Below are positions 37,421 to 48,865 of a stretch of DNA of 64,000 bases, piece after piece (positions within the stretch are counted from its first letter, which is position 1; each line of letters opens with the position of its first letter). Both the position numbers and the translations under genes were made by a program. The notes under the pieces are model-generated. The model was not told the DNA's origin. It was given only the letters and a program-made list of their open reading frames with translations, and made no database searches. Source of the DNA: Cardinalis cardinalis (Eukaryota > Chordata > Aves > Passeriformes > Cardinalidae); NCBI GenBank assembly GCA_014549065.1, contig JACDOX010000051.1, forward strand, positions 957,224 to 1,021,223, given 5' to 3'.

Positions 37421-38061
37421 ATGTCTTTTTTTTTTCAGCACTTTGGGTAGAGTTCCATGCTATCCACATTGGTTGGTTTTCCAGCTTTTTGTTGCTATGG
37501 CAGAGAGCAAAATCCTGAGAGCAGAGTGCAGTTTGGATCAGGCCAGGTGCTCACCCAGCCCAGTTTCTTCTCCTCAGCAGTGCTTCCAAAGTGGATGTAA
37601 CATGCAGAGAAAAGTACATGAGTGGGCTGAACAGGCAGTGAGATCTCCTTGGTGTCTTCTTTTAGCCTCAAGCAAATTGTGGCTGAAGTAAATCCCCTGC
37701 AGTTGGTTTTGGTCTGTAAGTTTGAAAAAACAGAGTAAAGTGGAAAGACATCTATCCTTGGAGTAAGAGGCTATTAAATCTTTTATTTATCCTGCAGCAC
37801 GCATAGCTCATAACACAAGGAACTCAGCAGGAAAGGAGTCAGGGACCCCATGTGGCAAACAAAATGCCTTTGGGATAAGGTGGGTAACTTGGGCAATGCA
37901 TCTGGGGCACTGGGGTGATGATTTTTTAGGACTCAGTCTTGCAGTAGGTGGCAGGGAAGGTAATTATTGGGACTGACAGGTAATACCAGAGGAGGCTTCA
38001 GCTGCTAATTGCAGGGTGATGAACAGGGACTGCAATGCAGAACCCAGGAGGGTTATCTATT

Positions 38062-38064
<3 letters not shown>
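37421..38064. other. Unique spacer with possible ancient repeat remnant
   Basis: Around 37,530-37,600 the words GGATCAGGCCAGG, CACCCAGCCCAGTTTCTTCTC and CAGCAGTG resemble, in order, an old repeat widespread in reptiles and birds (L2/CR1-derived or MIR-like 3' end). The match is from memory and weak. Nothing else is recognised. Confidence 0.3.
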
Positions 38065-38117
<53 letters not shown>

Positions 38118-38235
38118 CTCTATCCATCCATCCATCCATCCATCCATCCATCCATGGATCCATGGTTCCATCATCCATCCATCCATCCATCCATCCATCC
38201 ATCCATCCATCCATCATCCATCCATCTCTCCCTCC
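38065..38235. repeat. Compound tetranucleotide microsatellite (TATC)n-(ATCC)n
   Basis: (TATC)n runs 38,065-38,117 (about 13 units), then (ATCC)n 38,122-38,155, then a short interruption containing the 14-bp perfect palindrome CCATGGATCCATGG (38,152-38,165), then (CATC)n 38,171-38,230. All three plus frames stay open (Ile/Tyr/Leu/Ser, then His/Pro/Ser/Ile), which makes spurious proteins. Likely highly length-polymorphic. Confidence 0.97.
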
Positions 38236-38599
38236 ATCTCCTGTCTCCCACAGCCAGGGAAGGAGGGTTTGGCCACACCAGGACAGTCCTGCTCAGGAGT
38301 GGGTAAAGGAAAGCACTCACAGAGGTGTGGGAAGCTGGTCTGAAGAAACTGGGAGTGATAAGAGAACGAGGAGAATGGGGCAGGAGAGGAGCAGACATTT
38401 TCCTCTTCCACCTCCAGCAGTCCTGGTGAGCTGTGAGCTGGGGAAGGGTTGAACTGGAGATGGAGAAAACCCTGCAGATGTTGGAGTTGGGGTCAAAGGG
38501 AAACATTTTCTACAGAGTCCTGAGATGTGATTTTCTCCCTCCAGTCCCAAAGCAGAAGTTGCTTATTTCCTTGTCTGGATGTGGCCAAAACCTCATGAT

Positions 38600-39085
38600 A
38601 ACAGCCACTTCTGCAAGATTTGACAGATGATATTGTGGGACTTCCATCATTTTTTGGAAGGATCTCTCAGATCAACTCTTATGATAATAACAGCTCTGAA
38701 GATGAACTTGAATTTGAGGCTGGGTTTGGTTCCAGATCTTTCAGTCATTCTAAAATTAACTCCCCCTTTCAGCTCACACATAGGTACAGGGAGGAAAGCG
38801 GGGGAACAGAAAGCCCTCATGAAATGTTTGTTAATCAGGGAACGAAGCACCTGTGCTCTCCCATGTATTATTTCTATTTTCAAAGGCGAATGCAAAGTCC
38901 ACTGGGTGGAATTCAAACCGCTGTCACTGAGCTAACTGCAGGAACACGGCGTTACTATGGAAAATTCCTGATTAAAGTCTGCGAAGAATTTCCTATGCAG
39001 AGGCTGTTTATTAATAGGTACCTCAGCCTCGCATCTGACATTGACAATTCTGCCCTTTAAACGCATCATTTTGCAAGCAGCGTGA
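38600..39085 (+). other. Unique AT-rich block with possible coding exon or conserved non-coding element
   Basis: The plus frame from about 38,620 reads an acidic, serine/asparagine-rich peptide (SSEDELEFE near residues 25-33) and stays open to 39,060. A possible acceptor lies before it (TTGACAG, 38,620-38,626, weak pyrimidine tract) and a possible donor AG|GTACAG at about 38,783. The first 54 codons look more protein-like than the rest. After about 38,880 the sequence looks like conserved non-coding DNA, with CpGs at 38,949, 38,983, 39,028 and 39,061 and TAAT-like cores. I do not recognise the peptide. Either an internal exon of an unidentified large gene or an enhancer whose frame is open by chance. 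Confidence 0.28.
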
Positions 39086-39759
39086 TAAAATGCTGCTCTA
39101 CATTTTTTTTTCCCTTTTATTTTTTTTTTTTGGAGGAAGAGGGAGCCTGTCCCAGCCCTCCCCCTCAGGCCTCTGACTGCTACAGTTTGCTTTGCTAAGC
39201 ACAGGAACAAAAACTGCAACCATGAAATTATTTTAACAAGACCATGAAAAAGAGGGAAAAAAAAAAAAAAGAAAAAAGGACGGCGACAACAACAACAATT
39301 TGCCCAAGTGATGCTTGGAAAAAAAATAAATTCCTCTCTCTAAACTAATTAAACTGTACTATGTGTCCTTGTGCAGTTCCTGGCGTTTTTCTGGTTCACT
39401 CAGCTTCAATAGATGCACAAGGACCGGAGCCAGAGCTCCTGAGTGACTAGTTCAGAACAAAAGCAGCTCTCCTGAGTATTCCTGAGCAGCCAGCAAATTG
39501 AGGGAAAGTTATTTTGGGTTAATCAATGTACTTCAGTTGCAATCACATTTAGCTTCTTACAGAGGAGCCTGCAAACAAGGAATTACTGTTCTGGGCTCAG
39601 CTATGGATGGCACTGGAAAGTGTTACTGGCTAGACTGTGCTCTTCTCAATGCCCCCCCTTTTTTTAGTTTTTTTTTCCTTCCTCCTTTTTTCATTTGTGT
39701 CCTGAATTTGGTTTGGAAGTTTTATGTGTCCTCTCCATTTGCATGTCCCCCCCTCCCTG
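39086..39759. other. Unique non-coding sequence, A/T tracts
   Basis: Homopolymers and near-homopolymers (T-rich 39,102-39,132; A14 at about 39,257-39,270) and a CAACAACAACAA tract at 39,286-39,297. No gene or interspersed repeat recognised. Confidence 0.5.
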
Positions 39760-39760
39760 T

Positions 39761-39807
<47 letters not shown>

Positions 39808-39813
39808 TTTTTT
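39760..39813. repeat. (TTTA)n microsatellite
   Basis: About 13 uninterrupted TTTA units. The open frames through it are Phe/Ile/Tyr/Leu repeats and have no meaning as genes. Confidence 0.97.
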
Positions 39814-40086
39814 GCTGGCACCAGGAGCCTGGGAAATTATTGGCAGTTGCTTAAAAGTCCCTGCAGGGGAGAATTCTTGCCATGTTCCAGTCAGGCCTGC
39901 TGTGTGGAGCTGGAGCAGCTGTGCTCAGCTTCCCAGCAGTGAATCCCTGATTTCTGCAGGTGGAAGGCGCTGGGAATCCCTGAGGGCTGGGGAGGCAGTG
40001 GGAAGGTGCCTCCAGCATCCCCAGGGACAGACAGGGTGGATCAGGCTCCCAGGTGAGCCTCACAGCCCGCGCTGAGCTGTGCAATT
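39814..40086. other. Unique spacer before CR1
   Basis: Nothing recognised. Could contain the diverged upstream part of the following CR1, but no CR1 word order is visible before about 40,087. Confidence 0.45.
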
Positions 40087-40330
40087 ATGGAGCGGCTTCA
40101 AACTGACAGAGAACAGGTTTGGATGGGATATGGGGAAGAAATTCTTCCCTGTGAGGGTGTGAGGCCCTGGCACAGGGTGCCCAGAGCAGCTGGGGCTGCC
40201 CCTGGATCCCTGGCAGTGCCCAAGGCCAGGCTGGACAGGGCTGGGAGCCACCAGGGACAGTGGAAGGTGTCCCTGCCATGGCAGGGGTGGGATGGGATGA
40301 TCTTAAAGGTCCCTTCCAACCCCAACCATG
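40087..40330 (+). mobile_element. CR1 LINE 3' end, plus strand
   Basis: Characteristic CR1 words occur in order: TTCAAACTGACAGAGAACAG, GGAAGAAATTCTTCCCTGTG, AGGCCCTGGCACAGGGTGCC, CCTGGATCCCTGGCAGTG, AAGGCCAGGCTGGACAGGG, AGTGGAAGGTGTCCCTGCC and GATGATCTTAAAGGTCCCTT. The end, CCAACCCCAACCATGAAAAT, replaces a clear octamer tail. 5'-truncated, non-coding. Very similar in type to the antisense copy at 25,679-25,872, so both belong to the same or sister subfamily. Confidence 0.94.
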
Positions 40331-43300
40331 AAAATTATTTCTTTTGACAACCACTTCTCATCTGGAGTATCTGAATATTGGAAAATGCATTTCCCTTCCC
40401 CCAGAGTCTTTTGCTGATCTGAGGTGCAAAGAGCTCACAGGGGTGACCTGGGTGAGGGTCCCTGATGTGACCCTGGGGTGCTCAGCCTTGTCGGACTCCT
40501 GCAGCCCTTTTGGGGCAGCAGAGCTGCTGCAGTGCCTGGCCCAGCCCCACTGAAGCTTTCTGGCCCCGTGACCAGAAGTTCTGTAGGCATTTACAGCCCT
40601 GAAAGCCATCATGTGTTAAAGGGGCTCCTAAATGATTGCCCCTGCTGCAGCGTTTCATTCATCCAGCCATTCCTTGTCACTCAGGGCTGTGCTGTTCACA
40701 CAAAAATGCCAGCTGTCCTGGCACTCAGGCTGGGCTGGAAGAACCAGTTCAATAGATCTGTATCTGCCAGTTCCTGCTCTCCCTGCAATCCCCAAATCCA
40801 GCTCCTCCATCCCTCAGGAATCCAGGCTTTCCTACCCCCAGTGAGGGTCCTGCCTGCCCACACCCCAGCCCTGATGTTTCATTCACCTGCTCAGAACTTG
40901 GCTGGTTACAAGGTTGAGATGCTCAGAGCTGACTGAATTCATGCAGGATTTGGGGGTTTCCAAATCACAGGTCTGCATGTTACCTAATCTCTTGCAATTA
41001 AATTATATGGAAAGATAAAAATCCAGGCAGCTTCCCAGAGAAGTTTGGATGTTTCACATCCCATCTGTCCTCCCAGGAAGATACATAACACTGGTTTATA
41101 TCACCTGTAAGTTTGCACTTCACAAGGCTGCTCTCCATGTCAACAGAACCCTGTTGATAGGGAGCCTTTTTGAATGACAAAACATGTTTTCATTCAAAAA
41201 GAGCCCCAGAGCAGCACCATTGTGCAACAGCGCTCAGAACCTGGCTGTGCCTCCCTCCCAAACTGGGCTGCACAGCAATGGTCCAGCTCTCTCTGAATGG
41301 TTTAAAGTGTGATTTCAGCTCCAGATACCAATGATCATTGGATCTAAACCCCTGCTTTGCAGCTTTATGTGCCAGGATGACTAAAGCACAGCTGGCAGAG
41401 TCCCTCTGTCCCCACCCTGGGCAGGGCAGGGTCCCCCTTGGGTCCTGTGGAACTCTGTGGCCTGACCCTCGGGCTGAAGGGACACTCTGTGCCAGGGGCA
41501 CAGCACTCAGCCCCGGTGTCAAACCCCCACACTGTGTGTGAGGCTCTGAGCCTCACAGAGGCAGGAGAACACGAGCACATCCAGATCCACAAACGCTGCT
41601 TTTGTTGTGCTCCAAGGAAGGGGAGAAACTTCTGTGGGTGAGACCTTCTGTTTCAGAGCCTTACAGTCCATCTGCTCTGGAGTACATGTGAACGTTTTCT
41701 AGTTCAGCTCCTTCTGTTAATTTTTGTTTAGAGGGGCTGTTTAAAAATGTCTTTATCTGGGTTTGCTTGTGCCATGCTTGTAGGATTCTTGGGTGGAAGC
41801 CACATCTTGGAATCCCATAACTTTCTCAGGCATGTTTTTCACTGCTTACCGTGCTCTGCTGCCATTATTTTCTTGGCTTTGAAATAAGTATTTTTATCCT
41901 TTTTTCCCCATCCTTTTCCTTTAGCATCAAAAAGCAGCTTTCCTCCAGCTCCCTTGATTAAATGTACAGTTGGACATTCTGCCTTCTGGAGCTGCATCTG
42001 AACCAGGAGTGCAGACCTGAGTGCTGAGCAGCAGGCAGAGACAAAACTCTGCTTTGTCCTTGGCACTCACATTTTCTGAGACTGTTTTGTTGAGACCACA
42101 TCAAAATGCAAAACAGAGATCTGGACCTGTAAGTGTGAAAACTTGCTTACTTAATTGCAGGTGGTTTTGAAGGGCTGTTTATAAACACTTGAAAACTGAG
42201 TGTTACAAGAGTCGCCGTGCCAAGGAACAGTTAAAACTTTGAAAAGTCTCAGTGATTGAGAGAAACTAAAGGTTTTGGCATGGAGACCAAGCTTTAGTAC
42301 CTCTAGGCAATTGTGTAAGACCAAATCAGTTTGGCCTCGAGTTCACCCCCTGGTTTTGGGGTTTTATACACTGAAATACTTGGTCTGCCAGGGCCGTGTC
42401 AAGGCTTAAACACTCCAAGCCCTTCCCAGGGTGTTAACCACACCTTTAAGGCAGCAGGAAATGTGCACAACCAAGCCCAAAGACTACACACAGAGCTGAA
42501 AGCAGGAAAACTTGGGTTTAATGTGCACTGGGAGAGGAGAAGATTTGACTTCTGAGTGCTTGTGCTCTCGCACTGCCCCCAAAGCCAGCCCGTGTCACTG
42601 GAGCAAGGAGCTGCCAGGTCGGGAGGGTTCTGCTCCAAGGGCTCCCCAGGGACCAAATGACCTCTCTGAGCTGCAGCTTTTCCATCCAATCTCTGCTCAG
42701 TCAATGCCAGCAGAGCTCTCCATGGAGAATGCTCCCCAAGCCTGGGGTGCTCCTGCAGCTGCTGGGGCTGGCCCCAAAGCAGGACCAGCAGCCAGAGGTG
42801 TCTGTCCTGCCTCCGACCCTGCAGCTTCTCACTTGTGGGTCAGATCCCTCCTTCCCTGCCCTTCACCTTCCCCTCACACAGCTGCCTGCAGTCCCACTAC
42901 CACGAGCATCCATCTGACTCCAACGAGGAGCTCTAATTAAATTAAGCAGCTTCTATGACCAGCAGGTCAAATTTCTCAACTACAATTGACATTTCCATTC
43001 TTATTGTGTCTTCCTTATTGGATTAAGGCTTGATCAAGGGAGATCATTTACTGGGGCAGCATCCAGAGGGACAGTCAGGTCCTGGAGCCTGCTCCCTGCT
43101 CGTGTGCTGTGAGAGGATCCCAGCCTGGGGGGTCACACAGGCCTGTTTTCCACAGCCCTTTGCTGGCCAGGGGTCAACTACAATTTTTTCTTGACTGAAA
43201 GCTGTTAGCATTCAGGTGGGTTTATTTATAGGCTTGTTTGTGCTGGCTGTGTCATGGATGTTTATGATTTTAGCTGCTCTGCTCTCTCCAAGAATGTCCC

Positions 43301-44001
43301 ATTCTGCTGGCAGTGTTCACAAAGGCCAAGGGGAGACCATGTCTTGACAATAAATTCTCTGTCAGGAACTCTTGCAAGGTCAGACCTGAAATATCTGTAA
43401 TGTAGATTGCATTATGTTTATTTTTGTGTGTGACACACATATATATATATTCTGAATGTTGAAACAGCAACACTTAGCTCTGCAGCCCCCAGCTTCTCCT
43501 GCAAAAAATGAAAACCTTCTGGTTAAAAAATGTCATGAGCTTTAGCTTCTCTCTTTCTCTTTTTTTTTAAAGTTTTCTTTAATAGGGATGTTTGGGCTGA
43601 GTTTAAAAAAGAAAATTATTTAATCTGATTTATGAGGCTTAAGGGTCATGTTTTTAAGCTTTTCTTTGCAGTCATGATATCTAGGAAAAAATGAAAGCTA
43701 AGACTTTTAGTTAATGAGAAAGTCCAGCAGTTGGGACTTCATGAAAAACACCAAATTCCACAAGGCTTGCAGGAAAACTGCTGGGGGTGTGAACCCAGCC
43801 ACGTCCTGGGGAGGGCTGTGAGGAAACACTGGCTGGGCTTCTGCCCCTATGAAGTGAGGGGGAACAAAGAGAAAGGGTTTGTACCTGTGGGCAGTGGTGC
43901 TGCCCAAACCTTGTAAAGGACACTGAATTATTGATGTAGCCCATCCCAGCAACAGCAGAGCCTCCCAGCTGTGTCACAGGCTGGCAAATCCCCAGGCAAA
44001 C
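40331..44001. other. Unique non-coding sequence
   Basis: No gene or RNA recognised. A short (AT)n lies at about 43,438-43,450 next to ACACAC. Frames up to 152 codons occur (40,478-40,936 plus; 42,512-42,940 plus) without domains. 43,550-43,700 is AT-rich. Confidence 0.5.
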
Positions 44002-44124
44002 CTTCCAGGCCAGGCTGGACAGGATTTGGAGCAGCCTGGGACAGTGGGAGGTGTCCCTGCCATGGCAGGGGTGGCACTGGGTGGGCTTTAAGGTCCTTCC
44101 CAACCCAAACCACTCCATGATCCC
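44002..44124 (+). mobile_element. CR1 LINE 3' UTR fragment, plus strand
   Basis: Starts CTTCCAGGCCAGGCTGGACA, continues GGAGCAGCCTGGGACAGTGG, AGGTGTCCCTGCCATGGCAG, a GGCACTGGGTGGGCTTTAAGG word and a CCCAACCCAAACCA word, and ends CCATGATCCCA. Only the last 120 bp or so of the element is present (5'-truncated). No coding capacity. Confidence 0.87.
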
Positions 44125-45329
44125 AACTCATGGCACCGCCTCCCTCCTCCCCCTGCAGCCAGTGATCCTGTGCTCCCGAGGCAGGGGTTCACAGCCCAGC
44201 CCTGCTCTGCTCAGGGGTTCAGCTGTTGGTTTCCATCCTCAGCATCTCCAGCCCTGTTTCCTGGATGGCACCAGAGCCGGTCTGCTCCCTCCCCAAGCTC
44301 CCAGGCCATCTCCAGAGCTCAGTGCCAGCTCCCCCAGGTGCCCCAGGAGCCCTGCACACCCCGAGGCTGCCCAGCCTGGCCAGAGCCCGGGCTCAGGCAG
44401 GGATGTTCTGTGCCAAACGAGGGCTGTGCAGGCAGCTCCTCACTTCTGTGGTAACGCTGCTCCCTGTGCTCACACAGCCCCATCCACCATCCCCAGTCCC
44501 TGTGATTGCACCACTCCCAGTCCTTCAGCACTCGGGCCAGGATTTAGAAATGTCCCTTCTCCTCAATTCCTGTAGCAAGGAGGAAACAGGAGTGCTCAGG
44601 GTATGGGATTTCTCTGAATTATTAATTATCAGAGGATTTCTGGCCAGGAGTAAGGCAAGCAGAGCATGGCTTCTCCTTGGGACTTTGCAGGAGGAAAGAA
44701 GGTGATGGCTCTGCTACAAATGGACTGGTTTAGCCAGCTTTGGATTGTTTTGGATACACTCAGGGATGCTGCAATGACTCAGAGAAAATTGCTGCTTTGT
44801 CTGAGAGACACGTTTACTTCTCAGGGTAATGAGTTGATCTCCTCTCTGATTAGATTTCTCTGCAGTGCTCCTCACCAGTGGGTGTTGGCAGCCATGGGAG
44901 TGGTGGAAGGTTTAACTCAAAGGAGAGAGCAGAGAGGAACCTGCTCTGCAAAGGGATATTAAAATAATAATAATTTAATTTTTCTTAAAAAAAAAAGAGC
45001 TTTAATTGCAGCATAAGCTGATCATACATAACAGCCACCTCTTCCCACCTTGGTCAGCTTGAAGCAGCCTGATCTCTGTCAGCTCTGAGATCAGCAGGAA
45101 GCTGAGGTGATTTACAGCCCTACCAACACTTCCTTCAGCTGGCAGACTCATGGGTGTCACCAGGGCACAGGGGGTGCACAGAGGCTCAGCCCTGGCAAGG
45201 TGGGGTGGGAGCTGCCTCTGAGCAAGGCAGGAGCTCAGGAATGGCTCCAACCAAAGCACATCCAGCCCTGAGGAGCTCATCCCAAGCTCCAGCTGCTGGG
45301 GAATGTCACTGCTGAGTATTCATCTTCAA
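44125..45329. other. Unique non-coding sequence
   Basis: 44,140-44,560 is GC-rich with overlapping open frames on both strands (up to 174 codons, 44,051-44,575 plus, starting inside the CR1). No recognisable product. An A-rich run occurs at 44,986-44,998. Confidence 0.5.
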
Positions 45330-45690
45330 TATTGTGATTCATTCCAGAGCACGGCAGAACTTTGTTTCAGGCAAACATGACATAAGAGTACAGCTGGCTG
45401 AATAATAGCGGTGACATTTTCTACAGCAATTAATTAGAACTGAAATTCCAGTCGGATCTGCCCCTCTTCAAAGGCCTTCTCCAGGCATTCCCACACAGCC
45501 ACGGAGTGCTTGCACAGGTGGAAATACTGAGCTCACGTAGGCAAGGGCTTGCAGAGGAACAAACTTGATTTGGGGAGTTTTTCAGCGAGGGAAAACTCCC
45601 CGGCAGTTTTATTTCTCACGTTACAGAGCAGGAAAGAATTGCAGCCGACACCTGAATATCAAATAATAATAATTAGAGGGTGAAAAGTAA
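45330..45690. promoter_or_regulatory. Candidate conserved regulatory block
   Basis: Repeat-free. CpGs are retained at 45,352, 45,410, 45,453, 45,502, 45,535, 45,586, 45,601 and 45,649. AT-rich cores include GCAATTAATTAGAAC and AATAATAATAATTAG, with CACGTAGG and TCACGTTAC E-box/CRE-like words. No frame is convincing. Composition resembles developmental enhancers, but no conservation test was possible. Confidence 0.35.
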
Positions 45691-46436
45691 ATAGCTTGTG
45701 AAATGGTTTTGAATAATAGACAAAAGCACTGCTCATGCAGGGGTTGTTTCAAATGGAGGGAGAAAAGGGCTTTTCCTGTCTCACAGCCCACGTGTGCCAG
45801 GCCAGCAGGGTGGTTGCCCTTCAAGGCTTCCCTCTCCCTTCCCACATTCTTCCTCAAAATCCTCCTCAGCCCAGCAGAGCACTGAGAACCCCAGCAGTGG
45901 TTTGGCAGCTGCCATGTCACCTAGACAGCAAGGCCTGTGATCTCTGCAGGGAGTGGGATAAGATGCTTTGCCTCCAGCCCAGTTGTTTCTTCTTGCAAGA
46001 AAATAAAATTTGGAAGGACAAGATTTTCCAAAACACCATTTTGGCTTAATTTTGAAAAAGGCACAGAAATGTCCAGACCATTTCAATTGACATTTCAAAC
46101 ACATCTTTTTTTCTTCTTTTTTATTTTGTGGGGTGTTTTTAATCTTTGTTTTGATTCAGGCTGACTCTTCATTTAAAAATGTTCTGGAGTTTGGTTATTA
46201 CGAAGTCCAGCGGGAAACATTTTTTTGCCCAGTGTCAAGCTGCCTCTTTATAACTTCTGAAATATCAAACAAAATTACTCATTTGTGTTTACAGAATTGT
46301 CAGCCATCTGAAAACTCCCAAGCCTGATCTGTCTGTACCCACTCCTCTCATCCATCCTTGCCACATTTTGGTTGGGAAGTGCTGATGCACCACAGCTCAA
46401 CGGAGCCTCCTTCATTCCCAAGGCACATTGGGCTCT

Positions 46437-46437
<1 letters not shown>
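45691..46437. other. Unique non-coding sequence
   Basis: No gene recognised. Minus frames around 45,621-46,104 are chance-like. 46,100-46,320 is AT-rich and repeat-free. Confidence 0.5.
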
Positions 46438-46474
<37 letters not shown>

Positions 46475-46495
46475 TGATGATGATGATGATGATGT
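46438..46495. repeat. Compound trinucleotide microsatellite (TAA)n-(TGA)n
   Basis: About 11 TAA units switch without interruption to about 8 ATG/TGA units at 46,472. A trinucleotide array like this reads as poly-Ile/poly-Met in one frame and stops in another, so it is not coding evidence. Confidence 0.97.
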
Positions 46496-48539
46496 TATTT
46501 GAGCCACTTCCCTGGGAAGTCAGGAGTTGTCCAGCATTGTGTCTCTTCCCATTTCAAGCCACACCATTAAAGGTCTGAGGAATTCTCACTTTCCTGCAGT
46601 TTTCCCCCCCTGTGCTGCCCAGTGCTCCCCAGCTGCTGCCCCAGAGCTGAGTCCTGGCTGGGCAGAGGCTCAGTGCCAGCCTGTCAGGTGGAAATGCTTT
46701 CCAGTCATTCTCCAGAGGGTTTTTCTGGGAGCAGGCAGAAATTTCAGTCTCATTTCAGTCTCTATCTGGTACATTACAGTCCCAAATCCTATTACTGGCT
46801 CCTCTGCACCAGCAGAAATTGCCTCTTCAGCATTTCAGAACACAACTAGTGAGTTCTAGCTCTGAGAAAGAAAACAAGAAGTTTTATCAGGGTTTTGTTT
46901 TTTATTTTATTTATCTGAGATGATCCTTTCCTCTCACAAAATGCATCCAAGTCAGGATGTTCCCCCAAGCTCATCCTGCTGGGATGAGAACTGTGCCTTC
47001 AGCTGAGGGAATGTTCCTCGTGGTAGGAAAAATGTTTTCCTCCCTCTCCCTCTCTCTCTGCACGTTCTCCCTGTGCCCTGACAAACCCAGCAGCAGCGAG
47101 CAGTGTGTGAGCACAGGGGATGTGTTTGTTCTCCTGCAGGGGAACAAATCCGAGATTAATCAGCCTTCTGCTTCTTGCATTGCCCAAGGAAACCTGCAAA
47201 CCTTAAATAGCATTTGTGGTCTTGTTCTTTTCGTTCAGGAGGGGATTTTTACAAATTGCTGAGCGCTTTGCTTTGGGGGGCAGGTTAGTTCATGTTGCAG
47301 CATTGCTGGCTAGGGCTGTCAGGGCAGAGGATCAATAGCATTTTCCACTGGGAATGAGCCTCCCCTCCTTCTCCTCCAGTCCCCTCCAGCCTTTTTGACT
47401 TCGTGGATTCTGGCTTCCAGGCAAGCAGTTCCCTTTGCTTGGGGAAGCAGCATCTTCTCCCACATAAAAAAATCAGTTTAGCTTGGGATTTTCAGTGCAG
47501 CCTAAGATGTGTAGGTGCCTAAAGCCCCAAATTAGATTAATCGAAATCCCAAAGCAGCTCTGAAACATCTCTGTCAAGGTTCCTTTTATCACTAAGGGAC
47601 TTAAAAGCAGAATAAGTTGATGATGACTTTGGATGCCTGATTTAATGCCTAGAGTATGTTAGTTCCTTGTTTTTTATGTATTTCAGTGGGATGGATGGAT
47701 GCCTCAGCAGCAGGTGGGTTCAACACTTGCTCTGCAGGGCTCAGACCTTCTCTGGTGTTTGGGCAACAGTGTGAGAGTTTGGGGGCACTGAAGCTGATGT
47801 GGTAAAGAAGCAAAGCTGGTGGAGAGCAGGCCAAGTGGAGCTGCTCCTCTGTGGCACTGCCACATCAGCGATGACACAGAGGGGTCACAAGCGGGCACAG
47901 ACCCCAGCGGGGCAGAGCAGGGTGCCCTGCACAGAGGTGCAAAGCAGCAGGAGAGGTTTCAGGACGGACTAAGGCATGAGAGCCGCGTGGGCAGGGCCGG
48001 AGGCAGGAGGGGGAGAGCTCTGCCTTCCCTGCAGGAGTGTTCTGACAGCTGTGGGAGCCGGGGCCTGGCAGAGCAGGGGGAGCTCAGCGCTGTGCAGAGC
48101 TCGGGGCAGCAGCAGTGGTGCCCTGGCAGGGCTGAGGCAGCCCCTGCAGCCAGCAGAGCTGTGTTCCACTGCCCAGAGCTTCCTCTGCACCCCCCTCTCC
48201 TCACCCTGCATCTCCCGCCTGCTTTTCCATCAGCACTGCATGCCAAATGCCTGGGTGGGAGGGTGTCAGCAGTGGGAGGCTGTGGAGCAACAGGAGGAAC
48301 GGCGGGGAGGCTTTGAACAGGTAATTCTGGTGGTGCTGGGGCACAGAGGAGGGGCTGGCTGCAGGCAAGGCAGCAGGCAGTTTGTGTTTGGGAGTGTGGG
48401 AATGGAGGAAAGGCTGACATGGAACATGTGGCAGGAGAAATGACGTGGATTCCACGTAAGGGTGAGTCAAAGACTGACACAAGGAGGAAGCTGAGGCTGG
48501 TAAAGAAGGGGCATTAGTGCCTTCTGCAAAATAAAAACA
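46496..48539. other. Unique non-coding sequence, GC-rich at 47.8-48.3 kb
   Basis: 47,820-48,340 is GC-rich, with 165- and 155-codon plus frames overlapping minus frames of 173 and 125 codons. None shows domains. A pyrimidine tract lies at 47,040-47,060. No repeat family recognised. Confidence 0.5.
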
Positions 48540-48865
48540 CACCAGGAGAGAAGGTGTGGGGGGAAGGATTGAGCACATCCTTGGGTTCTTGGCCTCTGAG
48601 GACAGTTGTCCTGTGCTGGCACCCAGTGAAGTGAGCCCTGCCTATCTCAGGGTAGGGGTTACCTGTATTGAGGTGGGTAAAACCCCCCCCAGTCCTAATA
48701 AAAGACAGAGCTAAACCCAGAACCTCCCCACTGAGCATCTCCTAAGGCAGTCACTCACAAAAGACTTTGAGAAGAGCTCAGAAAGTTATTCCCAGAGGCA
48801 AGATTCCTCGGGAGACTGTCACAACACACTCACTCATGAATTCTCGACACATAATAACAGGTGAG
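48540..48865 (+). mobile_element. Possible diverged LTR (low confidence)
   Basis: A G/A-rich 5' part, a GGGTAAAACCCCCCCC word (48,676) followed by CCTAATAAAAGACAG (an AATAAA signal near 48,697) and a following region with ACTGAGCATCTCC resemble the polyadenylation area of ERV-L-type LTRs. No TG/CA termini, target-site duplication or retroviral coding was found, so it may equally be unique sequence. Confidence 0.2.

Noticed and set aside
38009..38452. Frames of Ile/Tyr/Leu/Ser and His/Pro/Ser repeats
   Set aside because: Pure microsatellite translation; all three frames are open.
47819..48480. 165-, 155- and 173-codon frames on both strands
   Set aside because: All result from low stop frequency in a GC-rich patch; no CpG island-like promoter or exon signals.
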